DNA from: an uncultured Caulobacterales bacterium
GTDB lineage: Bacteria; Pseudomonadota; Alphaproteobacteria; Caulobacterales; Caulobacteraceae
Length of the DNA: 64,000 bases
Direction: 5' to 3'
NCBI GenBank assembly: GCA_903840435.1
Contig: CAIMFV010000010.1
Coordinates: 1-64,000, forward strand
In this document: in pieces, positions 8,166 through 16,636 of the stretch
Position numbering within the stretch: the first letter of the stretch is position 1
Layout: the number at the start of each line of letters is the position of its first letter
Notes under the pieces: model-generated
Databases searched by the model: none
What the model was told of the DNA's origin: nothing
Seen by the model: the letters and a program-made list of their open reading frames with translations, nothing else
Position numbers and translations under genes: made by a program

Positions 8166-9466
8166 GCCAGTTCCTTGTCGCTAGCGGCTTGGACAGCAGT
8201 CCGCACGTCGATCTTGCCGGTCACGGCGGCGGCGATTACGGCAGCACGGCGTTCTTTGAGTAGTGTAATGGCCCGTTCCGCGACGCCTGTGAGCGCGTCA
8301 TACTCGACATTGTATCTCTCGAGTGATTTGGCGATTGCAACTTGCTCATCGAGCGGAGGCAACGGAAGCAAAATCTGGAAGAGTTCTGCAGGGTAAAGGC
8401 GGAGGCGAGAAGACCATACTCCCTTTGAGAAGCGTTCTGTTTCGCGAGCAAAAGCCGGTATCCTGACGAGCGCGCCGATGTAGGAAGGGGCGTATTTCGG
8501 TCGGGGCACGTAGACGTGATAGGCGGGACTTACGATGCCGACCTCGCTCGCCACGCCCATTGCGCCCATCCACGCCCAAAGTGTGTTGATGACGAGATCA
8601 CCAGGGTGACATCGCTTGTAACCTTCCGTCGTCTCCGCTTCGAACATGTTGACCGACTTCTCTGACCTACGTGTTACGCCAGTCAGGTGGGATACAGTGA
8701 GAAGCGTTTCTAACCCGGTCAGCGAGCGCTCGTCGCGCTCGACAAGCATATGTCGGGCGGGTCTGACTTCCCAATGCGCTGGAACCTTTCCTAACCACTC
8801 AACGCCGCTGTCCTTCATCGGGGCGGACGGGTCGAGGCCTTTGGTGACGGCGTGGGAGATGACGGCCTGGCGCTTCTCGTTCAGCAGGGTAATCAGCCGC
8901 TCTTGCGCATCAATCAGCGCGTCGATCTTGGCGGTCTCCCGGTCGAGGAACGCGACTATTGCGCGTTGCTCACTGGCAGACGGCACCATGGCTGGCAGTC
9001 GCTTGACGTCAGCGAACTTCATAGACTGACGAAGGCCCCCACCCATCGAATAAAACACCTTCTTCACGTCATAGGCGCGAAGCAAGTAAGCAAGGAAGTC
9101 GGGGTTGATGTTTAGAGGTCGCGTTGCGAGGTAAGCTGAAGTTATAATTCCACGTTCTTTGGCTATCGCGGTCCGCAGACTACGTTGGTCGTTCTGGAGA
9201 TCTGTAAGTCGCCAAACAATGTCTCCGCATTGAATAATCTGGTACGTTTCGAAGGATGCTGGAAGCAGGCCATCATTGTCATCTATATTTTTCTGCTTTA
9301 TACGCCCATAACTTAAGGATAGTAGATTGTCTTCCTTCATGCCCGCGTTGCTGTCATTCAACTCCTCAACAAGCGCGAACAATGGTTTAAATTCCCAATG
9401 ACTCGGCACCTCCCCCAGCCATTCGACGCCGCTGTCTTTGTAACTCTCATACCTCGGCAAGCTCAT
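8162..9466 (-). CDS. hsdS: Type I restriction-modification specificity subunit
   Basis: A 434-aa DNA-recognition subunit with two target-recognition domains. Each TRD half begins with the characteristic KDSGVEWLG.VP.HWE motif (about residues 10-25 and 225-240) and ends in a conserved coiled-coil helix with DRETAKIDALIDAQERLI..L.EKRQAVI near 180-215 and a matching ITLLKERRAAVIAAAVTGKI near 400. These helices set the spacer between the two half-sites. ATG 9466 is preferred over 9478 because it overlaps the stop of the upstream Abi gene by four bases (ATGA). Confidence 0.93.
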   Translation of the reverse strand: MSLPRYESYKDSGVEWLGEVPSHWEFKPLFALVEELNDSNAGMKEDNLLSLSYGRIKQKNIDDNDGLLPASFETYQIIQCGDIVWRLTDLQNDQRSLRTAIAKERGIITSAYLATRPLNINPDFLAYLLRAYDVKKVFYSMGGGLRQSMKFADVKRLPAMVPSASEQRAIVAFLDRETAKIDALIDAQERLITLLNEKRQAVISHAVTKGLDPSAPMKDSGVEWLGKVPAHWEVRPARHMLVERDERSLTGLETLLTVSHLTGVTRRSEKSVNMFEAETTEGYKRCHPGDLVINTLWAWMGAMGVASEVGIVSPAYHVYVPRPKYAPSYIGALVRIPAFARETERFSKGVWSSRLRLYPAELFQILLPLPPLDEQVAIAKSLERYNVEYDALTGVAERAITLLKERRAAVIAAAVTGKIDVRTAVQAASDKELA

Positions 9467-10398
9467 GGCTGGCTCCAAACCGGGCGCTGACGCCAGTCTT
9501 GCGGAAAGCCCATGGCCCCGCGCTGTGCGTCATCGACGCTGTCGATCAGGTTTCGCAGTCGCTCGGGATAAGAACTGTCCGTGTTCTGGGCCTGTAAGAC
9601 ATGAAGGATCACTACCAACACGTTGTAGATCAGGTTTTGCGGCTGGCGTTGGTCGCTGGCTGGATCAGTGGGTTCGAAGACAATGTCGGCGCCCAGGCGT
9701 TTGATGTTCGGAATTCGTTTCAACAACCTTCTGTTCCACAGGCGGTTGTGATGCGCGCAGATGTTACGGACGAGGGCGAGCGCCTCAAGCACCCCATCTA
9801 GAATTTCGACAGTGGGGAGGTTCAGACTGCGGGCGACGGACTGCTTCACACTGTTGTCTTTGGTGGATTTCACCCATTTGGACAGTGCGCCAAGGGTCAT
9901 GGTTTCGCAGACGGACCAGAGCGGCGGCATGTAGGGCGCTTTATATTTTCGCAGATAGTGTTTGATGAAGGTCTCGCTACTCTCTTGCACCGCCTTGGCG
10001 AGGGTCGCCGTCATCTGCGCATGTTCCCAACCATTGACGAAAAGACGGGGATCAAGATGCGCATGTGGGCCGTGGGCGAGGGTCATCCGATTGGTCCAAG
10101 ATGCGCGCACATGAATTTCGATGCGCTCAATCGCCTCCATGACCAGCAGTCTTAGTTTTCGGTCAAAAACATAGATGGCCAGGACATCGTTGAAGCTGAC
10201 GCCCGGTTTGAAGGCCTTGCTCCTGACCTGATCGCCCGTTGCAGGTGTTTCCATCGGCAGCCAATAGGCGCTGAGGCGGTAATAGCCGATTGCGCCCAGA
10301 TACCGGCGAACCTCGTCCGGGTCGGGACAGGCCATGCCCCGCGCGACCAAAAGGTCGGCTTGCTGGTCCAAGGTGGTGGGGGGCTTATTATAAAGCAT
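9463..10398 (-). CDS. Abi_2 (AbiD/AbiF-like) abortive-infection protein
   Basis: A 311-aa protein of the Abi_2 family known from abortive phage-infection systems; the fold belongs to the HEPN group of RNases. Evidence is YNKPPTTLDQQADLLVARG at the N-terminus, YLGAIGYYRLSAYW (about residue 35), RIEIHVRASW in the middle, and RNICAHHNRLWN (about 210-225), which carries the R-x4-H HEPN active-site pattern. ATG 10398 is chosen because GGGGAGG lies just upstream; TTG 10431 is possible. It sits between hsdM and hsdS and is coupled to hsdS by a 4-nt overlap, so it is made together with the restriction system. An RNase effector role is inferred. Confidence 0.85.
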   Translation of the reverse strand: MLYNKPPTTLDQQADLLVARGMACPDPDEVRRYLGAIGYYRLSAYWLPMETPATGDQVRSKAFKPGVSFNDVLAIYVFDRKLRLLVMEAIERIEIHVRASWTNRMTLAHGPHAHLDPRLFVNGWEHAQMTATLAKAVQESSETFIKHYLRKYKAPYMPPLWSVCETMTLGALSKWVKSTKDNSVKQSVARSLNLPTVEILDGVLEALALVRNICAHHNRLWNRRLLKRIPNIKRLGADIVFEPTDPASDQRQPQNLIYNVLVVILHVLQAQNTDSSYPERLRNLIDSVDDAQRGAMGFPQDWRQRPVWSQP

Positions 10399-10539
10399 GG
10401 GCCTCCCCAGTGTTCCGGAAAGGCCCCGCAAAAAGTAACCCCCCGGTATTGAGCTCGGCCTTGCGACCGGTCGCCTGGGGGGTGTTGTTGGGGCTTATAT
10501 GGGCTGGAACGTTTAATAGGTCAATAATGGCGGCGGCGG

Positions 10540-12375
10540 TCATACGGCCATCTCCGCAATCATGGCCTTGATCTGGTCAGTGACGGCGAGCAGGTCGGCG
10601 TCGATCTCGGCGAGGTCGCGGGGCGGCTCGAAGACATAGAAGTGGCGGTTGAACGGGATTTCGTAGCCGATGGCGGTCTTCTCCTCGTCGATCCAGGCGT
10701 CGGGAGCATGGGGCAGGACTTCGCGGGCGAAATAGGTGCCGACGTCCTCGCTGAGCGGCACGTTCTCGGTATCCCGGCGCGCACTGTCGGCCTGGAGCTT
10801 ACCCTTGTTCTTGCCCTTCACGCCTAAAACGGGCTTGCCCGCCTCATCAAGCAGAGGACGATCCACCGTGATCCGCCTGTAGCCAAAGGCGGTATTGGCG
10901 AAGATGCGCGACAGGGGCGCGAGCTTGACCTTGCCGCCTTCCGGCGCGGCGGGCGGGGGCGATCCTGCCTCGACGACAACCCGTCCGACCTGCTTGCCCT
11001 CGGCGTCGAACAGGCTGGCGATCTCGGCCTCGGTGAAGGCCCCGAACAGGCGGGTGACGGCGGCGATGTCATCCTCGCCCATTTCCTTGCGCTTCGAGCC
11101 CAGGGACTTGCGCATCTTTTGCCAGAAGCTGCTGGCGTCGATCAGCTGCACCTTGCCCCGACGGGCGGCGGGCTTCTTGTTGGAGACGATCCAGACATAG
11201 GTGGCGATGCCGGTATTATAAAACATGTCGGTTGGCAGGGCGATGATGGCCTCGACCAGATCGCTCTCCAACAGGTGGCGGCGGATATTGCTCTCGCCGC
11301 TTTCCGCGCCGCCGGTGAACAGGGGCGATCCATTGAGGACAATGCCAAAGCGGCTGCCGCCGTCCACCGCCGGGCGCATCTTGGATAAGAGGTGCAAAAG
11401 GAACAACATTGAGCCGTCTGACACTCGTGGCAGACCGGGTCCAAAGCGTCCGCCAAAGCCCCGCTTCTCGTGCTCTTCGCGGACGACCTTTTCGACCTTT
11501 TTCCATTCCACGCCAAAGGGCGGGTTGGAGAGCATATAGTCGAATTTCTGGCTGACATGGCCGTCGTCAGACAAGGTGTTGCCAAAGACGATATTGTCCA
11601 CGGGCTGGCCCTTGATCAGCATATCTGCCTTGCAGATGGCGTAGGATTCCGGGTTCAGCTCCTGGCCATACATGGAAAGCTTGGCGCCTGGATTGTGCCG
11701 CAGAAGCCGCTCTTCGGCGACCGACAGCATACCGCCCGTTCCTGCCGTTGGGTCATAAATGGTGCGGACCACGCCGGGCTCGCTTAACGCCGCGTCATCC
11801 TCGATGAAGATTAGCGAGACCATCAGGCGGATGACCTCGCGGGGGGTGAAGTGCTCCCCGGCGGTCTCGTTCGACAGTTCGGCGAACTTGCGGATCAGCT
11901 CCTCGAACACCAAGCCCATCTGGTGGTTATCCACCGCCTCCGGGTGCAGGTCGATATTGGCGAACTTCTCCGTGACCATATAGAGGAGGCCCGCCTTGGA
12001 AAGCTTCTCCACTTGGACGTGGAACTCGAACTTCTCGAAGATGTCCCGCACGGCGGGCGAAAAGGCCTGGAGGTAGGCATAAAGGTTCGCCGCGACATTT
12101 TCGGCGTCACCCAAAAGACGCCGCAGGTCCATTTGGTGGGTGTTGTAAAAGCCCGCGCCCGAGGTGCGGCGCAGGAAGGGGTCGGGGTCGATCCCCTGGG
12201 CGATGCGCTTCTCAGCCTCGGCAAGCACTGCGGCCTTGGTCGGCGCCAGCACACAGTCCAGGCGGCGCAGCACGGTGAACGGAAGGATGACCTTGGCGTA
12301 GTCGGACTGTTTGTAGTCGCCCCGCAGAAGATCGGCGACCGACCAAATGAAGGCGGACAGGGATTGATGGTTCAT
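10540..12375 (-). CDS. hsdM: Type I restriction-modification methyltransferase subunit
   Basis: A 611-aa N6-adenine methyltransferase subunit. An N-terminal helical HsdM_N domain ([32 protein letters not shown] is its hallmark, beginning at residue 6) is followed by the SAM-binding Rossmann domain with [23 protein letters not shown] (motif I) and LSNPPFGV (catalytic NPPF). The C-terminal 120 residues bind HsdS/HsdR in relatives. ATG 12375 has GAGGTG upstream and matches the usual HsdM start; the frame is open back to 12438. It is the first gene of the hsd operon. Confidence 0.95.
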   Translation of the reverse strand: MNHQSLSAFIWSVADLLRGDYKQSDYAKVILPFTVLRRLDCVLAPTKAAVLAEAEKRIAQGIDPDPFLRRTSGAGFYNTHQMDLRRLLGDAENVAANLYAYLQAFSPAVRDIFEKFEFHVQVEKLSKAGLLYMVTEKFANIDLHPEAVDNHQMGLVFEELIRKFAELSNETAGEHFTPREVIRLMVSLIFIEDDAALSEPGVVRTIYDPTAGTGGMLSVAEERLLRHNPGAKLSMYGQELNPESYAICKADMLIKGQPVDNIVFGNTLSDDGHVSQKFDYMLSNPPFGVEWKKVEKVVREEHEKRGFGGRFGPGLPRVSDGSMLFLLHLLSKMRPAVDGGSRFGIVLNGSPLFTGGAESGESNIRRHLLESDLVEAIIALPTDMFYNTGIATYVWIVSNKKPAARRGKVQLIDASSFWQKMRKSLGSKRKEMGEDDIAAVTRLFGAFTEAEIASLFDAEGKQVGRVVVEAGSPPPAAPEGGKVKLAPLSRIFANTAFGYRRITVDRPLLDEAGKPVLGVKGKNKGKLQADSARRDTENVPLSEDVGTYFAREVLPHAPDAWIDEEKTAIGYEIPFNRHFYVFEPPRDLAEIDADLLAVTDQIKAMIAEMAV

Positions 12376-12432
12376 GACACCTCGCTGAGCAAGTCTTGAT
12401 AGATCACCGCGTCGGCGAGCAAGCAGGAATTT

Positions 12433-12467
12433 GCACAATGTGTGCGAGCATTCGATTTTAGGGTCAA
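12433..12467 (-). promoter_or_regulatory. Possible hsd operon promoter/operator
   Basis: On the minus strand TTGACC (12467-12462) lies 17 bases before a weak -10 position that overlaps the palindrome GCACA-ATG-TGTGC (12433-12445), about 60 bp ahead of hsdM. The -35 is good and the -10 poor, so this is a weak prediction. The palindrome could bind a controller. Confidence 0.25.
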
Positions 12468-12581
12468 TTCTCTGTGGCGCCCGCCAGGACGGCAGGGGCC
12501 AATCGCATCGCGACCTGATCCCACTCTAAAATAACTCTCGACGTCGGTGACCGCTCGGGCCGCGATGGACCCGCACCCCGA

Positions 12582-12779
12582 TCAAACCGCCTCTGGGTCA
12601 TCGACGATGCTGGAGAGGCGATATTCGGCGCGCTCGCCGGACTCGATCAAAATGATCTCAAACAGCCAGTCGCCATTGTCTAATTGGCGAAGGGCCTCGC
12701 CAATCTGATAGGGCGGCCCGAACGGTCCAAAGGTTCTAAATTTTGATCCGGTCAAGTGCGGATGTTCAACTGGCTGCAT
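12582..12779 (-). CDS. Small protein, DUF5397-like
   Basis: A 65-aa soluble protein with GSKFRTFGPFGPPYQIG in its N-terminal half and a W-F-EI.LIESGE..EYRLSSI..DPEA C-terminal half. This order matches what I remember of DUF5397, a small family of unknown function on alphaproteobacterial accessory DNA. ATG 12779 has a strong GGAGGAG six bases upstream, which argues that it is a real gene. It lies upstream of the hsd operon on the same strand but 200 bp away, so it is probably separate. Confidence 0.6.
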   Translation of the reverse strand: MQPVEHPHLTGSKFRTFGPFGPPYQIGEALRQLDNGDWLFEIILIESGERAEYRLSSIVDDPEAV

Positions 12780-12869
12780 GTTCTCCTCCGCCTAAGCCCT
12801 CAATCGTTGATCTCGACGCCGATTATCATCCAGATCAGCGCCGTTTAGCATCCTTGCGCCGGGGATTTT

Positions 12870-13196
12870 TTAAACCACCGCCGCCCGTTTGCGCCGCCTT
12901 TTGTGTGTCGTCCATTGGCGCGCCAGCCTGTCCAACTCGGTCGCCACGAGGCGCCGCGCTTCATCGCGTGGCAGGCCTGACTTCAGGAGGGCGTCATAGG
13001 GTGTGCATCGGTGGCGGATCACCACCTGCATGGCAATGCCCACCGCCGCGCCGAGGCCTATGGGAGGATTCCAGGTCCGGGCCAGGACCTTTTCAACCAC
13101 CGCGCTTCGCAGGTCTTCGGGCATGGCCGCGTGGCAGGCCATCATATGGCCCTCAACACCGTCGCGATGAAACGTCGATTGCTTAGGCCGGGCCAC
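12870..13196 (-). CDS. Small protein, DUF2293-like
   Basis: A 108-aa basic protein. The core AAVGIAMQVVIRHRCTPYDALL..G..RDEARRLV..ELDRLARQW fits my memory of DUF2293, an uncharacterised domain with a conserved I/V-R-H..T.YD.LL segment and a C-terminal W. GTG 13196 is the start, with AGAGGA upstream. The tail HKRRRKRAAVV is strongly basic and suggests nucleic-acid contact. It lies ten bases behind the next unknown gene on the same strand and may be co-transcribed with it. Confidence 0.55.
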   Translation of the reverse strand: MARPKQSTFHRDGVEGHMMACHAAMPEDLRSAVVEKVLARTWNPPIGLGAAVGIAMQVVIRHRCTPYDALLKSGLPRDEARRLVATELDRLARQWTTHKRRRKRAAVV

Positions 13197-13205
13197 GGGT
13201 CCTCT

Positions 13206-13943
13206 CTACCATCGTCGCGCCCCGAGGCTCCCGGCCTTCACGTTTCGAATCGTCGCAAGGTTGGTCGCCATGGCGACCATGCGCGAGGCCAAATCGAACG
13301 CCTCTCCCGTCAGGCGAAAGCCTGCAACCTCATGAGTGGCGAGCGCTTGGCGGGCCAGCGCCACCAAGGCTTCTTCAATCACCTGGGCGCGGCTGAGAAC
13401 GCGCCCGGCCAGCATGCGAATGAATACCAATTGATAGCCGGGCATCTCAAACGCGACCGGATAGATGTTTCCCTTCCCCGGTTCGTTGCGCAGCGCCCGG
13501 TCGGCGGTCGCACGTCTGGCGCGGAGCTTCACCTCCACCCCCACCACGTCCAAAGGTCGGCAGCTGGGGTCATAGATCAAGGTTGCGGCCAACACGTCGA
13601 GATCATAGCCAAACTCTTCTGACGCCAATTCAAGATATTCAAGGGTTGAGGGCGGAACGGTGACGGGAAAGGGCCGCGCATCGCGATGAATGGGCCGCCA
13701 CTTCAAAAGCTGCGGACCGAGCGCAATGGCCAAGTCCAAGCCCGAGCTCAGCCTTCGCAGGATGGTCGCCTCCAAAGCTTGGTCATCCATCAGCCGGGCC
13801 TCTTCGATCAAGATGGCGTGCATCTCTGCGTCCACCATGACGTTCAGGACGCCGTCGAAACCTACCGCATCGTCGGCGCCTTCTCCCGCCACGCTGTCTG
13901 CTTCGACCACCGTCGTCTCTTCGCCATCTATTCCACTGAGCAT
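13206..13943 (-). CDS. Unknown 245-aa protein divergent from an XRE regulator
   Basis: A soluble protein with an acidic N-terminal 40 residues, a helical middle with a possible metal or substrate segment (KWRPIHRDARPFPVTVP at about 85-100), and a mainly helical C-terminal part. I recognise no family. It reads as translated, with no transmembrane or signal segment. It is followed after ten bases by the DUF2293-like gene and is divergent from the small XRE gene over an 89-bp AT-rich gap, so that regulator may control it. A toxin/antitoxin-type or defence arrangement is possible but unproven. Confidence 0.55.
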   Translation of the reverse strand: MLSGIDGEETTVVEADSVAGEGADDAVGFDGVLNVMVDAEMHAILIEEARLMDDQALEATILRRLSSGLDLAIALGPQLLKWRPIHRDARPFPVTVPPSTLEYLELASEEFGYDLDVLAATLIYDPSCRPLDVVGVEVKLRARRATADRALRNEPGKGNIYPVAFEMPGYQLVFIRMLAGRVLSRAQVIEEALVALARQALATHEVAGFRLTGEAFDLASRMVAMATNLATIRNVKAGSLGARRW

Positions 13944-14032
13944 GCGCGCGCTCCGTCCCGTCTATCCGAGAATCACGAAATACATATTATAGTTGATACA
14001 ATCGGGCGCGAGATCAAGTCCATCTTCAGCGC
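13944..14032. promoter_or_regulatory. Divergent promoter region of the 245-aa gene and xre
   Basis: An 89-bp gap between two divergent starts. Its right part (13977-14001, ATACATATTATAGTTGATAC) is strikingly AT-rich for this GC-rich DNA and should hold the -10 elements and the operator of the adjacent XRE protein. No long palindrome is seen. Confidence 0.35.
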
Positions 14033-14257
14033 ATGGATATGCGCGCTCTGGTCGGCCAAAATGTGAAACGGCTTCGGCTGGCCCAGAACCTCACCCAAGA
14101 ACGGTTCGCCGAACTCTCCGGCCTCTCCCAGCAATATGTCAGCGACCTAGAGCGCGGCAGACGAAACCCAACCGTCGTGACCTTGTTTGAACTGGCAACG
14201 GCGCTCGGGGTGCGGCCTGCGGACTTGTTGGGGGAGGGGGGCGGGAGTAGTTCTTGA
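14033..14257 (+). CDS. XRE-family transcriptional regulator (74 aa)
   Basis: A single Cro/CI-type helix-turn-helix protein. Residues 5-65 (VGQNVKRLRLAQNLTQERFAELSG then QQYVSDLERGRRNPTVVTLFELATALGV) are a complete HTH_3 domain, and the rest is a short Gly/Ser tail. ATG 14033 has a weak ribosome site; ATG 14039 is equally possible. It probably represses its own promoter and the divergent 245-aa gene. Single-domain XRE proteins are common antitoxins or element regulators. Confidence 0.85.
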   Translation: MDMRALVGQNVKRLRLAQNLTQERFAELSGLSQQYVSDLERGRRNPTVVTLFELATALGVRPADLLGEGGGSSS

Positions 14258-14489
14258 TTATGCGATCAGTAGAAATGGGAGTCATCGCTCACAGATATTC
14301 GAAATCGACCTTGATCTGATTTAAGTCTAAAAATGGCTTTGCCGATTTTTCATTGGACTCGCAATCGTTGGCCTTGCTGTGCCCCTTTTATTCGAATAGA
14401 AAATCCCACCCTGCTTGTTATTTCAATCGCTAAAAAACGTTGCTCAGCGAATCATTGTCGAATAAATCGTTTTTGAATGGAGTTCTTCA

Positions 14490-15596
14490 ATGGTTCGAAT
14501 ACCAAGCACTTATCCAGGCGGTTCCAAAGGAAGGGTGACACGTGCCGGGGCCGCAGTTCGAGAGAATAGGGACTCCGATGACGATATCGCTGTCATAGAT
14601 GCGTGGCGCGCTGCGCACAGACCTGTTCTAAATACTTTTAATGTCATGCTTCGACGACGAGCGAAAAACTTTCCGGGTGCGAAAGTTGGTGTGAGGCACA
14701 AGCGCCGTAGGACAATTTTCAACAAGCTGTCGCGATATCCTGACATGCAATTGGCGAGAATGGATGACATTGCTGGATGTCGGGTCATTTTTGACACAAT
14801 AGAAGACTTGCACAACTTTCGCCGGGAACTTCATGCAGCGCGGTTTGATCATAAACGACGCAATGACGTTGATAAATACGACTATATCAAAACACCAAAA
14901 TCCACGGGATATCGTGGAATACATGACATATACGAATATGATGCTAGGCCAGGTCGCGTCGGGCAGGCTTCGTCGTCTTCAAAAGGACTCTACGTAGAAA
15001 TTCAGTATCGGACTTTTGTTCAGCACGCGTGGGCAACAGCGGTAGAGGTAATTGGAAATATTACACAAAGTCAGCCAAAATTTCAACAAGGCGATTCAAG
15101 ATACGAAAGAGCAATGCTATTAGCAAGTGAAATACTTGCGCGAACTCAAGAGTCTTCTAATTCATATTTACCAGACTTAGCCGACGCTGATTTAATCGAA
15201 GAATTTACAGACTTGGATCAAGAGCTTGGGCTTTTAAGAACACTTAGAAATCTTAATGCTGTCGAAAAAGATATAAGCTCCAAGCGAAATGTTATATTAA
15301 TCTTCGATGACGATGATAATTTGGAAATCAAGTCATTTAGGTATGCAACAGATGCTATCGCGGCATTATTTGAGTTAGAACGTGAAAATCCAGATAAGGA
15401 TATTGTACTTGTAAGGGCGGACACAGCTGAGGACGTAAAAACAGCTTTCCGAAACTACTTTTCAGATGCCCGCGCATTCGTCCAATTGGTTACAATGGGA
15501 TGTGAAAACCTATCACCCCATGCCATTCATGCGATTGACCACGTAGAACCAGATCAGTGGAAAGGCATTTTCACGGGCAATTCCGTTAAAAAATAA
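14490..15596 (+). CDS. RelA/SpoT-domain protein, 368 aa, AT-rich
   Basis: A second alarmone-synthetase-like protein. Residues about 60-195 form the RelA/SpoT domain: VRHKRRRTIFNKLSR, MDDIAGCRVIF, TPKSTGYRGIHDIYEY (the substrate loop with Y and H) and VEIQYRTFVQHAW. The glutamate of EIQ and the basic R-x-K-x3-T-I-x2-K pattern are present, so catalysis looks intact. The C-terminal 170 residues are acidic and of unknown role (toxin-neutralising, sensor or oligomerisation). No HD hydrolase domain is seen. The gene is clearly AT-rich against its neighbours, which points to transfer. ATG 14490 has TGGAG upstream. It is not closely similar to the 203-aa homolog at 0.4 kb. Confidence 0.8.
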   Translation: MVRIPSTYPGGSKGRVTRAGAAVRENRDSDDDIAVIDAWRAAHRPVLNTFNVMLRRRAKNFPGAKVGVRHKRRRTIFNKLSRYPDMQLARMDDIAGCRVIFDTIEDLHNFRRELHAARFDHKRRNDVDKYDYIKTPKSTGYRGIHDIYEYDARPGRVGQASSSSKGLYVEIQYRTFVQHAWATAVEVIGNITQSQPKFQQGDSRYERAMLLASEILARTQESSNSYLPDLADADLIEEFTDLDQELGLLRTLRNLNAVEKDISSKRNVILIFDDDDNLEIKSFRYATDAIAALFELERENPDKDIVLVRADTAEDVKTAFRNYFSDARAFVQLVTMGCENLSPHAIHAIDHVEPDQWKGIFTGNSVKK

Positions 15597-15849
15597 TCGG
15601 GAAAGACACCCAAACAGAATGCCAAAGATAATCACAGTTCCACATTCGGACGCCAACAGCTCAGCGCCGGTCCTCCGCCAATCAAGCTGATGTGTTTCCC
15701 ACACCGCTGCTACCCGAGTGCCGCCCCAGGCCGCTTATTCGATCCTAAAAACCTCTTAATCTATTGAAGTATCGAGCTGGGTGGATTCAATACCTTCATC
15801 TCTCTGCAAGACAGATCAATTGCAACCGGCGCCATCTCCAAACTCTGTG

Positions 15850-16056
15850 TCAGTTCTCCGAAGTCGACCGTTTCCGCTTCGATCCGAGCCATAGATCAAG
15901 ATCAGCTTGATCGTACCGAATGCGTCGGGTCACTTTGAGATAGGCGGGACCCCCGCCGAAGACGCGAAGTTTGTTCAGCGTTGAGGCGGACAGGCTTAAA
16001 TAGAGCGCCGCCTGTTGGACCGTCATCAACGGTGGGCGGTTCGGAAGGGTCGACAT
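15850..16056 (-). CDS. Excisionase/AlpA-like helix-turn-helix protein
   Basis: A 68-aa protein with one MerR-type (HTH_17) winged helix: MTVQQAALYLSLSASTLNKLR, then a G-G-G-P wing and VTRRIRYDQADLDLWLGS. Proteins of this type act as excisionases or as AlpA-like activators of integrases. ATG 16056 is chosen for the AGGACG nine bases upstream; the frame is open to 16098. It lies 390 bp from the 3' end of tRNA-Thr, the usual place for recombination genes of a tRNA-inserted element, but no integrase is found beside it. Confidence 0.75.
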   Translation of the reverse strand: MSTLPNRPPLMTVQQAALYLSLSASTLNKLRVFGGGPAYLKVTRRIRYDQADLDLWLGSKRKRSTSEN

Positions 16057-16098
16057 CTGCATTCGTCCTGTTGAAACTCCATATCCTGTAATATTCAT

Positions 16099-16442
16099 GG
16101 TTTGTCTTAAAATTATCTGAAATGATTTAATTGACTCACATAACGATTATTGGCGCGCAAACAGATTAAATGCTTTCAATAATTGCAGAATGTTTTCTGC
16201 CGCGTCGGATGTATGTCGGCGAATTGTCTGATATATTTCGGTAGGTTTTTCGTTAGCGGACGTCACCTCACCATTCGGGCCACTGTCTTTTGCGACCATT
16301 TCGCGTCAGTGGGCACGGGGGCGTGGACCCAGACCCTCAAGAAAAATTTTCATTTGGTATCGGTGTGGTATCGGAGACCTCGACCCCTCAAGGTCACCCG
16401 CCTTGGACTTTCACGTAAACTCTTGTATTTAATGAAGAAAAA
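16099..16442. other. Junction between island and tRNA-Thr; no gene
   Basis: About 340 bases between the excisionase-like gene and the tRNA 3' end. It contains the direct repeat TGGTATCGG at 16355-16363 and 16366-16374, spaced 11 bp apart, as expected for integrase/excisionase arm sites. The only long frame reads into the tRNA and is not a gene. This is probably the attachment-site end of the element. Confidence 0.45.
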
Positions 16443-16518
16443 TGGTGCCGCTTGCGTGACTCGAACACGCGACCCCCGCATTACGAATGCGGTGCTCTAC
16501 CGGCTGAGCTAAAGCGGC
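16443..16518 (-). tRNA. tRNA-Thr(CGT)
   Basis: The minus strand folds as a tRNA: acceptor GCCGCTT pairs with AAGCGGC, D-arm AGCTCAGCCGGTAGAGC, anticodon stem CCGCA/TGCGG with loop TTCGTAA giving anticodon CGT, T-arm with GTTCGAGTC, discriminator A and encoded CCA. It reads threonine ACG codons. Its 3' end faces the accessory region, which makes it the likely integration site of the element. Confidence 0.95.
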
Positions 16519-16636
16519 CCTGGGCTTGCCCTAGGCGATTGGCGCCGCGTTCCGGGGGCGGGACCAACGGGGCGTGTTTAGAGGAGGTCGCGCCAAATGC
16601 CAAGAGGGCCCGGTCAGGTCAAGGGGACGAGCGCCC

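Noticed and set aside
16183-16512. 109-aa frame ending in the tRNA-Thr gene
   Set aside because: It runs through a tRNA gene on the opposite strand and has no family features; no integrase motif (R-H-R-Y) is present.
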